Source: an uncultured Lachnospiraceae bacterium
Lineage (GTDB): Bacteria > Bacillota > Clostridia > Lachnospirales > Lachnospiraceae
Direction: 5' to 3'
Length of the DNA stretch: 21,762 nucleotides
Assembly (NCBI GenBank): GCA_902803155.1
Contig: CADCOU010000007.1
Coordinates: forward strand, 1-21,762
Shown here piece after piece: positions 15,543 through 21,762 of the stretch. The translations under genes were made by a program, and so were the position numbers. The stretch's first letter is position 1. Every line of letters starts with the position of its first letter. The notes under the pieces are model-generated. The model had not been told where the DNA came from. It was given only the letters and a program-made list of their open reading frames with translations, and did not search any database.

Positions 15543-15793
15543 CTTCCCGGATTGTCCTTTTGTTTTTTGTCGCGGGCTGCCCTGTCGAATTCATCCCTGA
15601 CAGGTTTCCCGGAAACGACCCTGCCCACCAGCAGAATCCCGTAGATCAGGACCGGGACCAGGACAGAGAGAACGATAAATGCCGTCAGCAGTTTCTGCGG
15701 GGCGCCGGTCACGGCGATGACGAGGGTAGCGATCCATATGCCTGCAACAAGGATCACACCGGCGAGTGCCATAATCCGTTTCAAGATATTCAT
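15533..15793 (-). CDS. small two-helix membrane protein, unknown function
   Basis: 86 aa on the minus strand, the only reverse gene in the window. Two hydrophobic helices (about residues 5-28, MALAGVILVAGIWIATLVIAV, and 36-58, FIVLSVLVPVLIYGILLV) are followed by a charged tail (VRDEFDRAARDKKQKDN). Small proteins of this layout occur in many Lachnospiraceae, function unknown. The start at 15793 is preferred over one at 15802 because AAAGGA lies 8 nt before it, whereas that sequence runs directly into the earlier ATG. A well-formed minus-strand promoter sits at 15898-15926, supporting reality of the gene. It converges with the membrane protein gene ending at 15490. The opposing + strand frame (15512-15877) has no such support. 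Confidence 0.75.
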   Translation of the reverse strand: MNILKRIMALAGVILVAGIWIATLVIAVTGAPQKLLTAFIVLSVLVPVLIYGILLVGRVVSGKPVRDEFDRAARDKKQKDNPGSGS

Positions 15794-15897
15794 GGAAACC
15801 ATCCTTTCCGGAGCTTATCTCTGCAATTTACAGAAGACTCCCGGGGAGACATGCACCGTCCGCGCGGGAACACCTGAAACTGCGATGTGTCTGCGAC

Positions 15898-15926
15898 AGT
15901 GTACCATATCCGGAGGCGGCGGACAA
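15898..15926 (-). promoter_or_regulatory. promoter for the small membrane protein gene
   Basis: Read on the minus strand: TTGTCC (-35, 15926-15921), 17-nt spacer, TACACT (-10, 15903-15898). Transcription would begin near 15891, giving a 5' leader of about 98 nt. It is back to back with the promoter of the SEC-C gene, only 11 nt away. Confidence 0.6.
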
Positions 15927-15937
15927 TCATGGGACTC

Positions 15938-15966
15938 TTGAAGCCGGGGAGAAGATACGATATACT
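15938..15966 (+). promoter_or_regulatory. promoter for the SEC-C protein gene
   Basis: TTGAAG (15938-15943), 17-nt spacer, TATACT (15961-15966). Transcription would begin near 15973, leaving a leader of about 98 nt that contains a small hairpin (GTGTT/AACAC) shortly after the predicted start. Divergent from the minus-strand promoter at 15898-15926. Confidence 0.6.
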
Positions 15967-16070
15967 GATGCAGTCCGTGTTTGGAACACAGGTTCAGGAC
16001 CCGGGACGGAATGACCCGCATCATGGGTGGGAGACAGATCATTAATTTAAGAAGTAAGAGGTAAATAAGA

Positions 16071-16631
16071 ATGGCTTTACTTGAAGATTGGAGAGCATAT
16101 GCTTACGACCAGCAGACTGACAAGAACAGGATGCAGGAATTCTGGGACGAGTATTTCGAGAAGGAAAAGGGCGTTTACGCGCAGCTTCTGGAGAATCCGG
16201 ACGAGGAAGTAAAGGGGACCGTAAAGGAACTTGCCGATAAGTACGGACTCGACCTGAGGACGATGACGGGATTCCTGGACGGGATCAATGATTCCCTGAA
16301 GGAGAAGAACCCCATCGATACGATGGATGAAGATACGGAAGTATCTCTTGCGTTTGATAAAGAGATGCTATATAAGAACATGGTCGACGCGAAGGCGGAA
16401 TGGCTGTATAACCTGCCTCAGTGGGAGAAGATTTACGATGAGGAGACCAGGAAGCAGTTCTATCTGGAAGCCAAGAAGATGAATACGGTCGTAAAGCCCA
16501 GGAAGATCGGCCGCAACGAGCCCTGCCCCTGCGGAAGCGGGAAGAAGTACAAGCAGTGCCACGGCCGCACGAAGGAACTGGAGGCGGAACTTCAGGAGAT
16601 GCTTGCGGCGAAGGAGCAGGAAGGGGCATAA
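16071..16631 (+). CDS. SEC-C motif zinc-binding protein
   Basis: 186 aa, cytosolic and helical. Residues 151-165 form a complete SEC-C zinc motif, PCPCGSGKKYKQCHG, with ligands C152, C154, C163 and H164, as at the C-terminus of SecA and many stand-alone proteins. The N-terminal 145 residues (LLEDWRAYAYDQQTD onward) are acidic helices and are not a SecA fragment; the protein is too small to contain the ATPase motor. In other proteins the motif mediates ribosome or protein binding, so a role near translation or secretion is possible but not shown. After the motif comes a short charged tail (ELEAELQEMLAAKEQ), likely a coiled coil. AGAGG lies about 9 nt before ATG 16071. Next gene 133 nt downstream, spacer featureless. 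Confidence 0.85.
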   Translation: MALLEDWRAYAYDQQTDKNRMQEFWDEYFEKEKGVYAQLLENPDEEVKGTVKELADKYGLDLRTMTGFLDGINDSLKEKNPIDTMDEDTEVSLAFDKEMLYKNMVDAKAEWLYNLPQWEKIYDEETRKQFYLEAKKMNTVVKPRKIGRNEPCPCGSGKKYKQCHGRTKELEAELQEMLAAKEQEGA

Positions 16632-16764
16632 GGCTTCTGTTTTCAAAACTTCGTCGTGCGGATTCCAGTGACTTCAGGCGACGCATAGGAGCCACAACGA
16701 AATCAGAGGATTCTGTGGTTCTGCAAGTTATGAGAGAAAAAACTAACGTGGAGGGAGGTGACCC

Positions 16765-17499
16765 ATGATTATGATCACTGCGATCATAGGAGGCGCCTGC
16801 CTCCTTTATTATGCGGCCATGGCGCTCTATGCAGGAGCAGATGTGAACTTCGGATGGTTCTGGATCGCGCTGGGAGGGGCATTTCTGATGGTCTTTCTGT
16901 CGGGAAGATCCTCAAACAGGGCGCTTGTCCTGACAGGGCGGATCCTGTTGGTCCTCCTGATCCTGGGACTTCTGGTTCTGGCCGTCATGAGCATACAGGT
17001 CTGTTCAGGCATGCGGCAGAGGGATGACATCAGGACGGATTATGCGATCTTGCTCGGAGCCGAGGTAAAGGGGAACCGGCCTTCCAGGTCCCTGCTGATG
17101 AGACTGCAGAAGGCGGAAAGCTACGCCCTGGATCATCCTGATACGATCCTGATCCTCTCCGGAGGACAGGGGAGAGGCGAAGATATCACGGAAGCACAGT
17201 GCATGTACGAATATCTTACAGGGAAAGGGATCTCCGAAGACCGGCTGATCCTGGAAGAGAGATCCACGACCACCAGGGAGAACCTCATCTTTTCGGACGA
17301 GCTGACCGGATGCGCAGGAAAGACCTGCGGGATCATCTCCAACAGCTTCCATATCCGCCGTGCCCTGCTGCTTGCAGGAGAAGCAGGCTATCGGGATCCG
17401 GTCGGGATACCTGCGAAGTCAGATCCCCTTCTTCTGGTACATCTTGTAGTGAGGGAAGCGGCGGCTCTGACCGTCATGAAACTGAAGGGGGGATTCTGA
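16765..17499 (+). CDS. YdcF/DUF218 family membrane protein
   Basis: 244 aa. Three predicted helices at the N-terminus (about 3-20, 27-45, 54-80) anchor a DUF218 domain: YAILLGAEVKG (from about 93), ILILSGGQGRGEDITEAQ (about 128-146), KGISEDRLILEERSTTT and a histidine in SNSFHIRRALLLA. This is the ElyC/SanA/YdcF fold, membrane proteins linked to envelope polysaccharide or peptidoglycan processes in proteobacteria, biochemical activity uncertain. Gram-positive versions with several N-terminal helices are common. ATG 16765 has a strong GAGGGAGGTG about 6 nt upstream. The stop overlaps the start of the next gene (TGATG), implying translational coupling with the MalY-like enzyme. Confidence 0.87.
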   Translation: MIMITAIIGGACLLYYAAMALYAGADVNFGWFWIALGGAFLMVFLSGRSSNRALVLTGRILLVLLILGLLVLAVMSIQVCSGMRQRDDIRTDYAILLGAEVKGNRPSRSLLMRLQKAESYALDHPDTILILSGGQGRGEDITEAQCMYEYLTGKGISEDRLILEERSTTTRENLIFSDELTGCAGKTCGIISNSFHIRRALLLAGEAGYRDPVGIPAKSDPLLLVHLVVREAAALTVMKLKGGF

Positions 17500-18737
17500 T
17501 GGATTATAAGTATGACTTTACTTCGATCATGGACCGGCACGGGAAGGATGCCTATGCATATGACGGAGTCGGCGGGAATAAATGGCATACCGAACCGAAG
17601 CCTCCGAAAGACGGGTTTGACTTCATCCCAATGTGGGTGGCGGATATGAACTTCCCGACCTGCCCGGCGGTGACGGATGCGATCATAGAGAGAGCGAAAC
17701 ATCCGGCGTACGGGTATTTCGATATCCCGGATAACTGGTATGAATCCATCATCCGGTGGCGGCAGGGGGCGCCATCAGACGCTGACTGCACCACTCCGCA
17801 CGCCGGACTGAAGCGGGAACACATCGGCTATGAGAACGGAGTACACGGCTTTGTCACCAGCGCAGTCCGGGTTCTGACCAGACCGGGGGAGAACATCCTG
17901 CTGCACAGTCCGAATTATGTCGGGTTCCGCAGCGATACCTGGGGCCAGGGGCGGAATTGTGTCTTCAGTCCCCTGGTACTGGATGCGCAGGGGATCTGGC
18001 GCATGGACCTGTCCGATATGGCCCGGAAGATCGAGGAAAATGACATTCACGTCATGATCTTCTGCTCTCCGCAGAATCCGTCCGGAAGAGTCTGGGAGAG
18101 GGGCGAACTGGAAGCGATGATGAAGGTACTGGAGAAGTACCGGGTCGATGTCATCTGTGATGAGATCTGGGCAGATCTGACATTTGAGGGACATCCCCAC
18201 GTCCCGCTTCAGGATGTGAGCCCATACGCCAGGGAACATGTGCTTGCCGCATACGCACCCGGCAAGACCTTCAACGTGGCAGGACTGGTCAGCGCCTACC
18301 ACATTATCTACGACGATGAGCTGCGCAGGAAAGTGACGCAGGAAGGGGAACAGACCAATTACAATTCCATGAATGTGCTCTCCATGCATGCCATGTGCGG
18401 AGGCTATTCTGAGACGGGCAGGGAATGGCTGCATGAGCTGAACAGCGTACTGGAAGGGAACGGTTCGTATGCGATGGACTTCATGCAGGAGCACTTCGCC
18501 GGCATCCTCGCCGCAAGGCCGCAGGGCACCTACATGATGTGGCTCGATCTATCGGAATACCTTGAGACATCCGGGAGAACCCTGGATGAAGTGATCCGTG
18601 CAGGATGGGATGTCGGCGTCGGCTGGCAGAGCGGTGTGCAGTTCGAAGGGCCGGCCCACATCAGGCTGAATCTTGCTTCTCCGCTGTCCATGATACAGGA
18701 AGCGTTTGAGCGGATGAGAAAACACGTATTCCTGTAA
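17499..18737 (+). CDS. MalY/PatB family PLP-dependent C-S lyase or aminotransferase
   Basis: 412 aa, fold type I PLP enzyme. MalY/PatB hallmarks are MWVADMNFPTCPAV (about 46-60), HPAYGYFD, HSPNYVGF, NPSGRVW and CDEIWADL. The Schiff-base lysine is K256 in YAPGKTFNVAGL, where relatives usually have APSKTFNIAGL; the preceding Ser is Gly here. These enzymes cleave cystathionine or cysteine conjugates (C-S beta-lyase) or act as aminotransferases; the substrate cannot be read from sequence. The frame is open back to 17199, but homology begins at ATG 17499, which overlaps the previous stop and has GGGGGG at 17486-17491. No terminator hairpin was seen in the 110 nt that follow, only a T-rich stretch. 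Confidence 0.88.
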   Translation: MDYKYDFTSIMDRHGKDAYAYDGVGGNKWHTEPKPPKDGFDFIPMWVADMNFPTCPAVTDAIIERAKHPAYGYFDIPDNWYESIIRWRQGAPSDADCTTPHAGLKREHIGYENGVHGFVTSAVRVLTRPGENILLHSPNYVGFRSDTWGQGRNCVFSPLVLDAQGIWRMDLSDMARKIEENDIHVMIFCSPQNPSGRVWERGELEAMMKVLEKYRVDVICDEIWADLTFEGHPHVPLQDVSPYAREHVLAAYAPGKTFNVAGLVSAYHIIYDDELRRKVTQEGEQTNYNSMNVLSMHAMCGGYSETGREWLHELNSVLEGNGSYAMDFMQEHFAGILAARPQGTYMMWLDLSEYLETSGRTLDEVIRAGWDVGVGWQSGVQFEGPAHIRLNLASPLSMIQEAFERMRKHVFL

Positions 18738-18771
18738 TTCTTCAATCATTTCTCTCTTAAGTATTTTTTCC

Positions 18772-18800
18772 TTGACAGGAAACAGTTCGGGATTTATATT
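18772..18800 (+). promoter_or_regulatory. consensus promoter of the GntR-ABC operon
   Basis: Perfect -35 TTGACA (18772-18777), 17-nt spacer, -10 TATATT (18795-18800). Transcription would begin near 18807, inside the palindromic operator that follows, so repressor binding would block it directly. It is the strongest match to a sigma-70-type promoter in the window. Confidence 0.85.
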
Positions 18801-18804
18801 CTAG

Positions 18805-18827
18805 GTGTACTAGTAATGGTAGTACAC
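18805..18827. promoter_or_regulatory. palindromic operator for the YtrA-type GntR repressor
   Basis: GTGTACTA (18805-18812) and TAGTACAC (18820-18827) are perfect inverted repeats separated by GTAATGG. They sit over the predicted transcription start and just before the Shine-Dalgarno of the GntR gene. This half-site style matches operators known for YtrA-subfamily regulators. Autoregulation of the operon by the repressor it encodes is therefore likely. Confidence 0.8.
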
Positions 18828-18847
18828 ATAATACAAAGGAGAGTATA

Positions 18848-19216
18848 ATGTTTCAGATAGATCCGTTGAACAGGACGCCGGTTTACGAACAGCTGATCCG
18901 GCAGACAGAACGCTTTGTTCTGACAGGGGTATTCAAACCACTGGACCAGGTTCCGTCAGTACGGGCACTGTCGATGGAACTGAGCGTGAACCCGAATACG
19001 ATCCAGAAAGCCTACAGCCAGATGGAAGCAGCCGGGATCCTGCAGTCAGTTCCGGGAAGAGGACGCTTTGTCACGGAAAATGCAAAGGAGATCATCGGCA
19101 GGCAGAGAAGAGAGCAGCTGAACCTGCTCCGGGAGAGACTGCGGGAGTTTTCCGTAGCGGGCATCACCCGGTCAGAGATCGAGGAATGCCTGAACGAAGT
19201 GTATGGAAGAAAGTGA
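18848..19216 (+). CDS. GntR family repressor, YtrA subfamily
   Basis: 122 aa. An N-terminal winged helix-turn-helix (TPVYEQLIRQTERFVLTGVF; then PSVRALSMELSVNPNTIQKA; SVPGRGRFV) is followed by a short helical tail (residues about 78-122) with no ligand-binding domain, the definition of the YtrA subfamily. Such regulators usually repress an ABC transporter operon and respond to envelope or antibiotic stress. Here the ATPase and permease genes follow immediately. AAAGGAG precedes ATG 18848 by about 6 nt, and the perfect operator lies upstream at 18805-18827. Confidence 0.93.
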   Translation: MFQIDPLNRTPVYEQLIRQTERFVLTGVFKPLDQVPSVRALSMELSVNPNTIQKAYSQMEAAGILQSVPGRGRFVTENAKEIIGRQRREQLNLLRERLREFSVAGITRSEIEECLNEVYGRK

Positions 19217-19242
19217 GTATCCGGTTGGAAATGGAGTAAATC

Positions 19243-20163
19243 ATGATAAAGACGGAAAACATAAGAAAAAAGTTCGGAGATAAAGAAGCCCTTGGAGGAA
19301 TCTCGTGCAATATTCCGGATGGCAGTATCTATGGCCTGGTCGGATCGAACGGAGCGGGAAAATCAACCCTGCTGAGAGTCCTGTCTGGGGTCTACAGTCC
19401 GGATGAAGGATCGGTGACGATCGACGACGAACCGGTCTGGGAGAATCCGGGAATAAAAAGGAAGGTCGCGCTGGTTGCGGATGAAGTTTATTTCCCTGCA
19501 GGATCCACGATCAGGCGGATGGCGAAACTGGCGGAAGCAGCCGATCCTGCCTTTGACCGGGCCAGGCTGAACTACATGGCAGATCTCCTGCATCTGAATC
19601 CGGATGCTCCGCTGGGGAGCTTTTCGAAAGGGATGAAGAGACAGGCGGCGATCGCACTGGCTCTGTGCCGCAGGCCTCAGTACCTGTTCCTGGACGAGGC
19701 GTTTGACGGACTGGATCCTGTGATGCGGCGTCTGGTGCGCGGGCTGATCGCGGAGGAGATCCTGGACCGTCAGATGACAGCTGTGATCACATCCCATTCT
19801 CTCAGGGAACTCGAGGATACCTGCGACACGATCGCGCTCCTGCACAGAGGAGGGCTGGTTCTGGAAAGCGACACCGGAACACTCAAGACCAACCTGTTCA
19901 AGATCCAGGTTGCGTTTGAAGAAGACTTCGATGAGAAAAAGTTTGAAGGGATCAATATCCTGAACTATAAAAAGAGCGGATCTGTCGCGACGCTGATCAT
20001 AAAAGGCGACAGCAGCCAGGCGGCGTCTGTGATCCGGGAGATGGATCCGATCCTGATGGATATCCTCCCGCTGAGCCTGGAGGAAGTTTTCACCTATCAG
20101 ATGGAAGCGCTTGGCTACAGCTTTACTGCGCAGGGACTGGAATTTGCGGATGAACCGGCCTGA
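19243..20163 (+). CDS. ABC transporter ATP-binding protein
   Basis: 306 aa. Walker A GSNGAGKST (34-42), signature FSKGMKRQ (127-134), Walker B YLFLDEAFDGLD (147-158) and H-loop H185 in TSHSL are intact, so ATPase competent. The Q-loop region reads VADEVYFPAGST, with acidic residues in place of the usual Gln, as in several YtrB-like ATPases. After about residue 215 comes a C-terminal extension typical of drug or bacitracin-type exporters (DIA-like, with LKTNLFKIQVAFEEDF). It would power the membrane protein encoded next. GGAG lies 6 nt before ATG 19243; the spacer from the regulator gene is 26 nt. Substrate unknown; efflux or membrane-stress relief is the usual role. Confidence 0.93.
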   Translation: MIKTENIRKKFGDKEALGGISCNIPDGSIYGLVGSNGAGKSTLLRVLSGVYSPDEGSVTIDDEPVWENPGIKRKVALVADEVYFPAGSTIRRMAKLAEAADPAFDRARLNYMADLLHLNPDAPLGSFSKGMKRQAAIALALCRRPQYLFLDEAFDGLDPVMRRLVRGLIAEEILDRQMTAVITSHSLRELEDTCDTIALLHRGGLVLESDTGTLKTNLFKIQVAFEEDFDEKKFEGINILNYKKSGSVATLIIKGDSSQAASVIREMDPILMDILPLSLEEVFTYQMEALGYSFTAQGLEFADEPA

Positions 20164-20250
20164 TTACGGTGCCGGATGTGACCATAAAGACATGTTGTAC
20201 GGCAGACGGAGGGTACAGAGCTGTCTGCATGAGAAGAGGGAATAGATAAG

Positions 20251-21762
20251 ATGACTGAGATGACAATGAGTATGGATATGACACAGGGAAATACTCTGAA
20301 GAGATCTTCCGTGTACAGGGAAAAAAGGTTTCCTGATACTGCGATGATCGCGGAAGGGATGCGCAGGACCAGGACACTTGCACTGATCATGGGAAGTGTT
20401 GTATGGGCGGCGGCAATACTGGTGCCGCTGATGAGGATCGGAAGTTATGATGCGGCAGTCAGGCCTGTTCTGTACGGACCGATCCAGATCAACCCGCTGC
20501 TCCTTCTGAGCTTTACCGTGTTCGCACCGATCCTGACGCTGAAAGCTTTTGACTTTCTCGACAGCAGGGCGGGGAGTGACCTGTTCCATTCCATGCCGGT
20601 GAAACGCCGGACGCTTGCGGCAAACTTCCTTGCAGCGGAATCGATATGGCTTGTCATTATCATCGGGGGAAGCATGCTGCTCTCCTCTGTCTGCTGCAAA
20701 ATACTTTATCGCTCCATCACACTGGATACCACATATCTGTGGATCTGCTTCCTTCAGATGCTTGCGGCCTCTGTCCTTGTGGAAATGAGTGTATTCCTGG
20801 CGATGACCGTGACCGGAACATTCCTGACAAATATCGTGACGGCTCTCGGCCTGATCTTCGTACCGAGGATCCTGATCATCGCAGCCGGTGAGATGCTGAG
20901 TCAGCTGGTGCCGATGATCAGCACGAGACACCTTCCGCTGCTGTTTACGAACAGGCTGAATATTGTGACCGGGCTGGTCTTCGGAGCCCTTCAGGGGAGA
21001 TCTTTCTATGGGGAAGCCGGGCCGCTCTATTATGCCCCTTCGGTCCTGTATACATTTCTCCTGGCTGCAGTCTATGCGGCAGCGGGATGCGTGCTCTTTG
21101 TGCGCCGTCCCTCTGAAACTGCCGGATGCTCCGCACTTGGAGAGAAGCTGCAGAGCGTGATCAGGATCGGGATCGGGTTTATCATATCGATCCCTGCAGC
21201 GATGGCGGTCTGCACCGGTTTCCCGCTGTACGACGGAACCTCCGCGATATCGGAACTGACCATACTGGTCACGGTGCTTCTGGCCGCTTTCGGATCCATG
21301 TTCCTCTATGAGTACCTGAGTGCCCACCGTCTGCTGACCTGGAAAAAACTGATGACGGGTATCCTGGTGATCCTGCTGCTGGATGCAGTCTGGATCGCGG
21401 GAGGGCGTCTGATGGCACGCATCTGTTCTTCCGAGAGGATCGAAACGGATCAGATCGAGTCAGTGACATTTCCGGAAACAGGGTATATGTCTCCGTCTCA
21501 CCTGTTCTCTGATATCAGCGGCTATGACCAGTCCTGGTGGGGGGAAGATCTCAGCGGACTGCCGATGACAGGGGAGGAGATACGTAAGATCGTCTCCCTG
21601 CGCCACGACCAGACGGCCGGCGAAACAGAACTCCGGGACGAAGTGGAGATACTGGATGGAACAAATGCGGCAGAAGTAAGCTCTGATATATATCACGAAC
21701 ACTATAATATTGAGACCAGGATCCGGCTGAAGGGCGGAAAGGAAGTATACCGCTATCTGGAA
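20251..21762 (+). CDS. ABC transporter permease, 3' end outside window (partial)
   Basis: The frame is open from ATG 20251 to the right edge, 504 codons, with no stop, so the gene continues. An N-terminal tail with many Met residues precedes the first helix (about 46-62). Then comes DLFHSMPVKRRTL (about 111-123), the F-H-S-x-P-x-K-R motif of this permease family (DUF6449-like, from memory). About seven more hydrophobic helices run to about residue 390. After that the protein is soluble, polar and acidic (EILDGTNAAEVSSDI), an extracytoplasmic C-terminal domain whose end is missing. GAGGG lies 10 nt upstream of the start, and the gap from the ATPase gene is 87 nt. It is the membrane half of the exporter controlled by the GntR regulator. 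Confidence 0.85.
   Translation, partial: MTEMTMSMDMTQGNTLKRSSVYREKRFPDTAMIAEGMRRTRTLALIMGSVVWAAAILVPLMRIGSYDAAVRPVLYGPIQINPLLLLSFTVFAPILTLKAFDFLDSRAGSDLFHSMPVKRRTLAANFLAAESIWLVIIIGGSMLLSSVCCKILYRSITLDTTYLWICFLQMLAASVLVEMSVFLAMTVTGTFLTNIVTALGLIFVPRILIIAAGEMLSQLVPMISTRHLPLLFTNRLNIVTGLVFGALQGRSFYGEAGPLYYAPSVLYTFLLAAVYAAAGCVLFVRRPSETAGCSALGEKLQSVIRIGIGFIISIPAAMAVCTGFPLYDGTSAISELTILVTVLLAAFGSMFLYEYLSAHRLLTWKKLMTGILVILLLDAVWIAGGRLMARICSSERIETDQIESVTFPETGYMSPSHLFSDISGYDQSWWGEDLSGLPMTGEEIRKIVSLRHDQTAGETELRDEVEILDGTNAAEVSSDIYHEHYNIETRIRLKGGKEVYRYLE

Noticed and set aside
15512..15877. 121-codon + strand open frame overlapping the minus-strand small membrane protein
   Set aside because: It reads as a low-complexity, D/N/R-rich product with no domain, while the minus strand encodes two clean membrane helices with promoter and ribosome binding site.
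16632..16764. Promoter or terminator in the 133-nt spacer before the DUF218 gene
   Set aside because: Only weak short repeats (CGTCG/CGACG, CAGA/TCTG) and no paired -35/-10 with proper spacing were found.
17199..17498. Upstream in-frame extension of the MalY-like gene by 100 codons
   Set aside because: It lies inside the DUF218 coding sequence in another frame; PLP-enzyme homology begins at ATG 17499.
18738..18771. T-rich stretch after the MalY-like gene as a terminator
   Set aside because: No stable hairpin precedes the T-run, so intrinsic termination is not supported.
20202..20228. GCAGAC/GTCTGC inverted repeat between the ABC ATPase and permease genes
   Set aside because: Only 6 bp with a 15-nt loop and no T-run; not distinguishable from chance.

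Overview
The window (about 21.8 kb, fairly GC-rich for a Firmicute) looks like a chromosomal segment of a Lachnospiraceae-type Clostridia bacterium. The grounds are the Shine-Dalgarno-rich starts, the B. subtilis-type Fe-S PurF, an NrdR repressor, a YtrA-type GntR regulator paired with an ABC exporter, and the adjacent large proteins that I recognise as DUF5717- and DUF5716-like, families I know mainly from Lachnospiraceae. No rRNA, tRNA, insertion sequence, phage gene, CRISPR array or integrase was seen. All genes but one small membrane protein lie on the + strand.

Layout. (1) 3-1698: the 3' part of an MFS transporter cut by the window edge, then a cytidylate-kinase-like protein. (2) 1767-8725: a tightly packed run of nrdR, a 1177-aa Ig-like plus helical-repeat protein (DUF5717-like), a 387-aa degenerate Hsp70-like protein (DUF5716-like), a 265-aa TPR protein and a membrane-anchored metallophosphoesterase. 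The junctions are 10 nt, 9 nt, ATGA and TGATG, so these genes are probably co-translated. This is the best candidate for an undescribed system: a pseudo-chaperone with large scaffold partners. (3) 8729-13314: a purine block purF-purB-purA with a strong promoter carrying a perfect palindrome, and a roughly 208-nt highly structured RNA between purF and purB that resembles 6S RNA in architecture. It closes with a hairpin terminator. (4) 13336-15490: two adjacent polytopic membrane proteins that together look like one GT-C/DUF6077-like protein split in two. (5) 15505-16631: a minus-strand 86-aa membrane protein and a SEC-C zinc-motif protein, driven from divergent, well-formed promoters. (6) 16765-18737: a YdcF/DUF218 membrane protein translationally coupled to a MalY/PatB-type PLP C-S lyase/aminotransferase. 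(7) 18772-21762: a consensus promoter with a perfect GTGTACTA/TAGTACAC operator, a YtrA-type GntR repressor, an ABC ATPase and an ABC permease that runs off the right edge.

How the genes relate. PurF makes the first committed intermediate of purine synthesis; PurB and PurA supply the AMP branch. NrdR senses ATP/dATP and represses ribonucleotide reductase genes, so nucleotide metabolism is a theme on both sides of the Hsp70-like cluster, although no functional link is proven. The right-hand module is a self-contained autoregulated efflux or envelope-stress locus. Family names come from reading the sequence alone; no database search was run.
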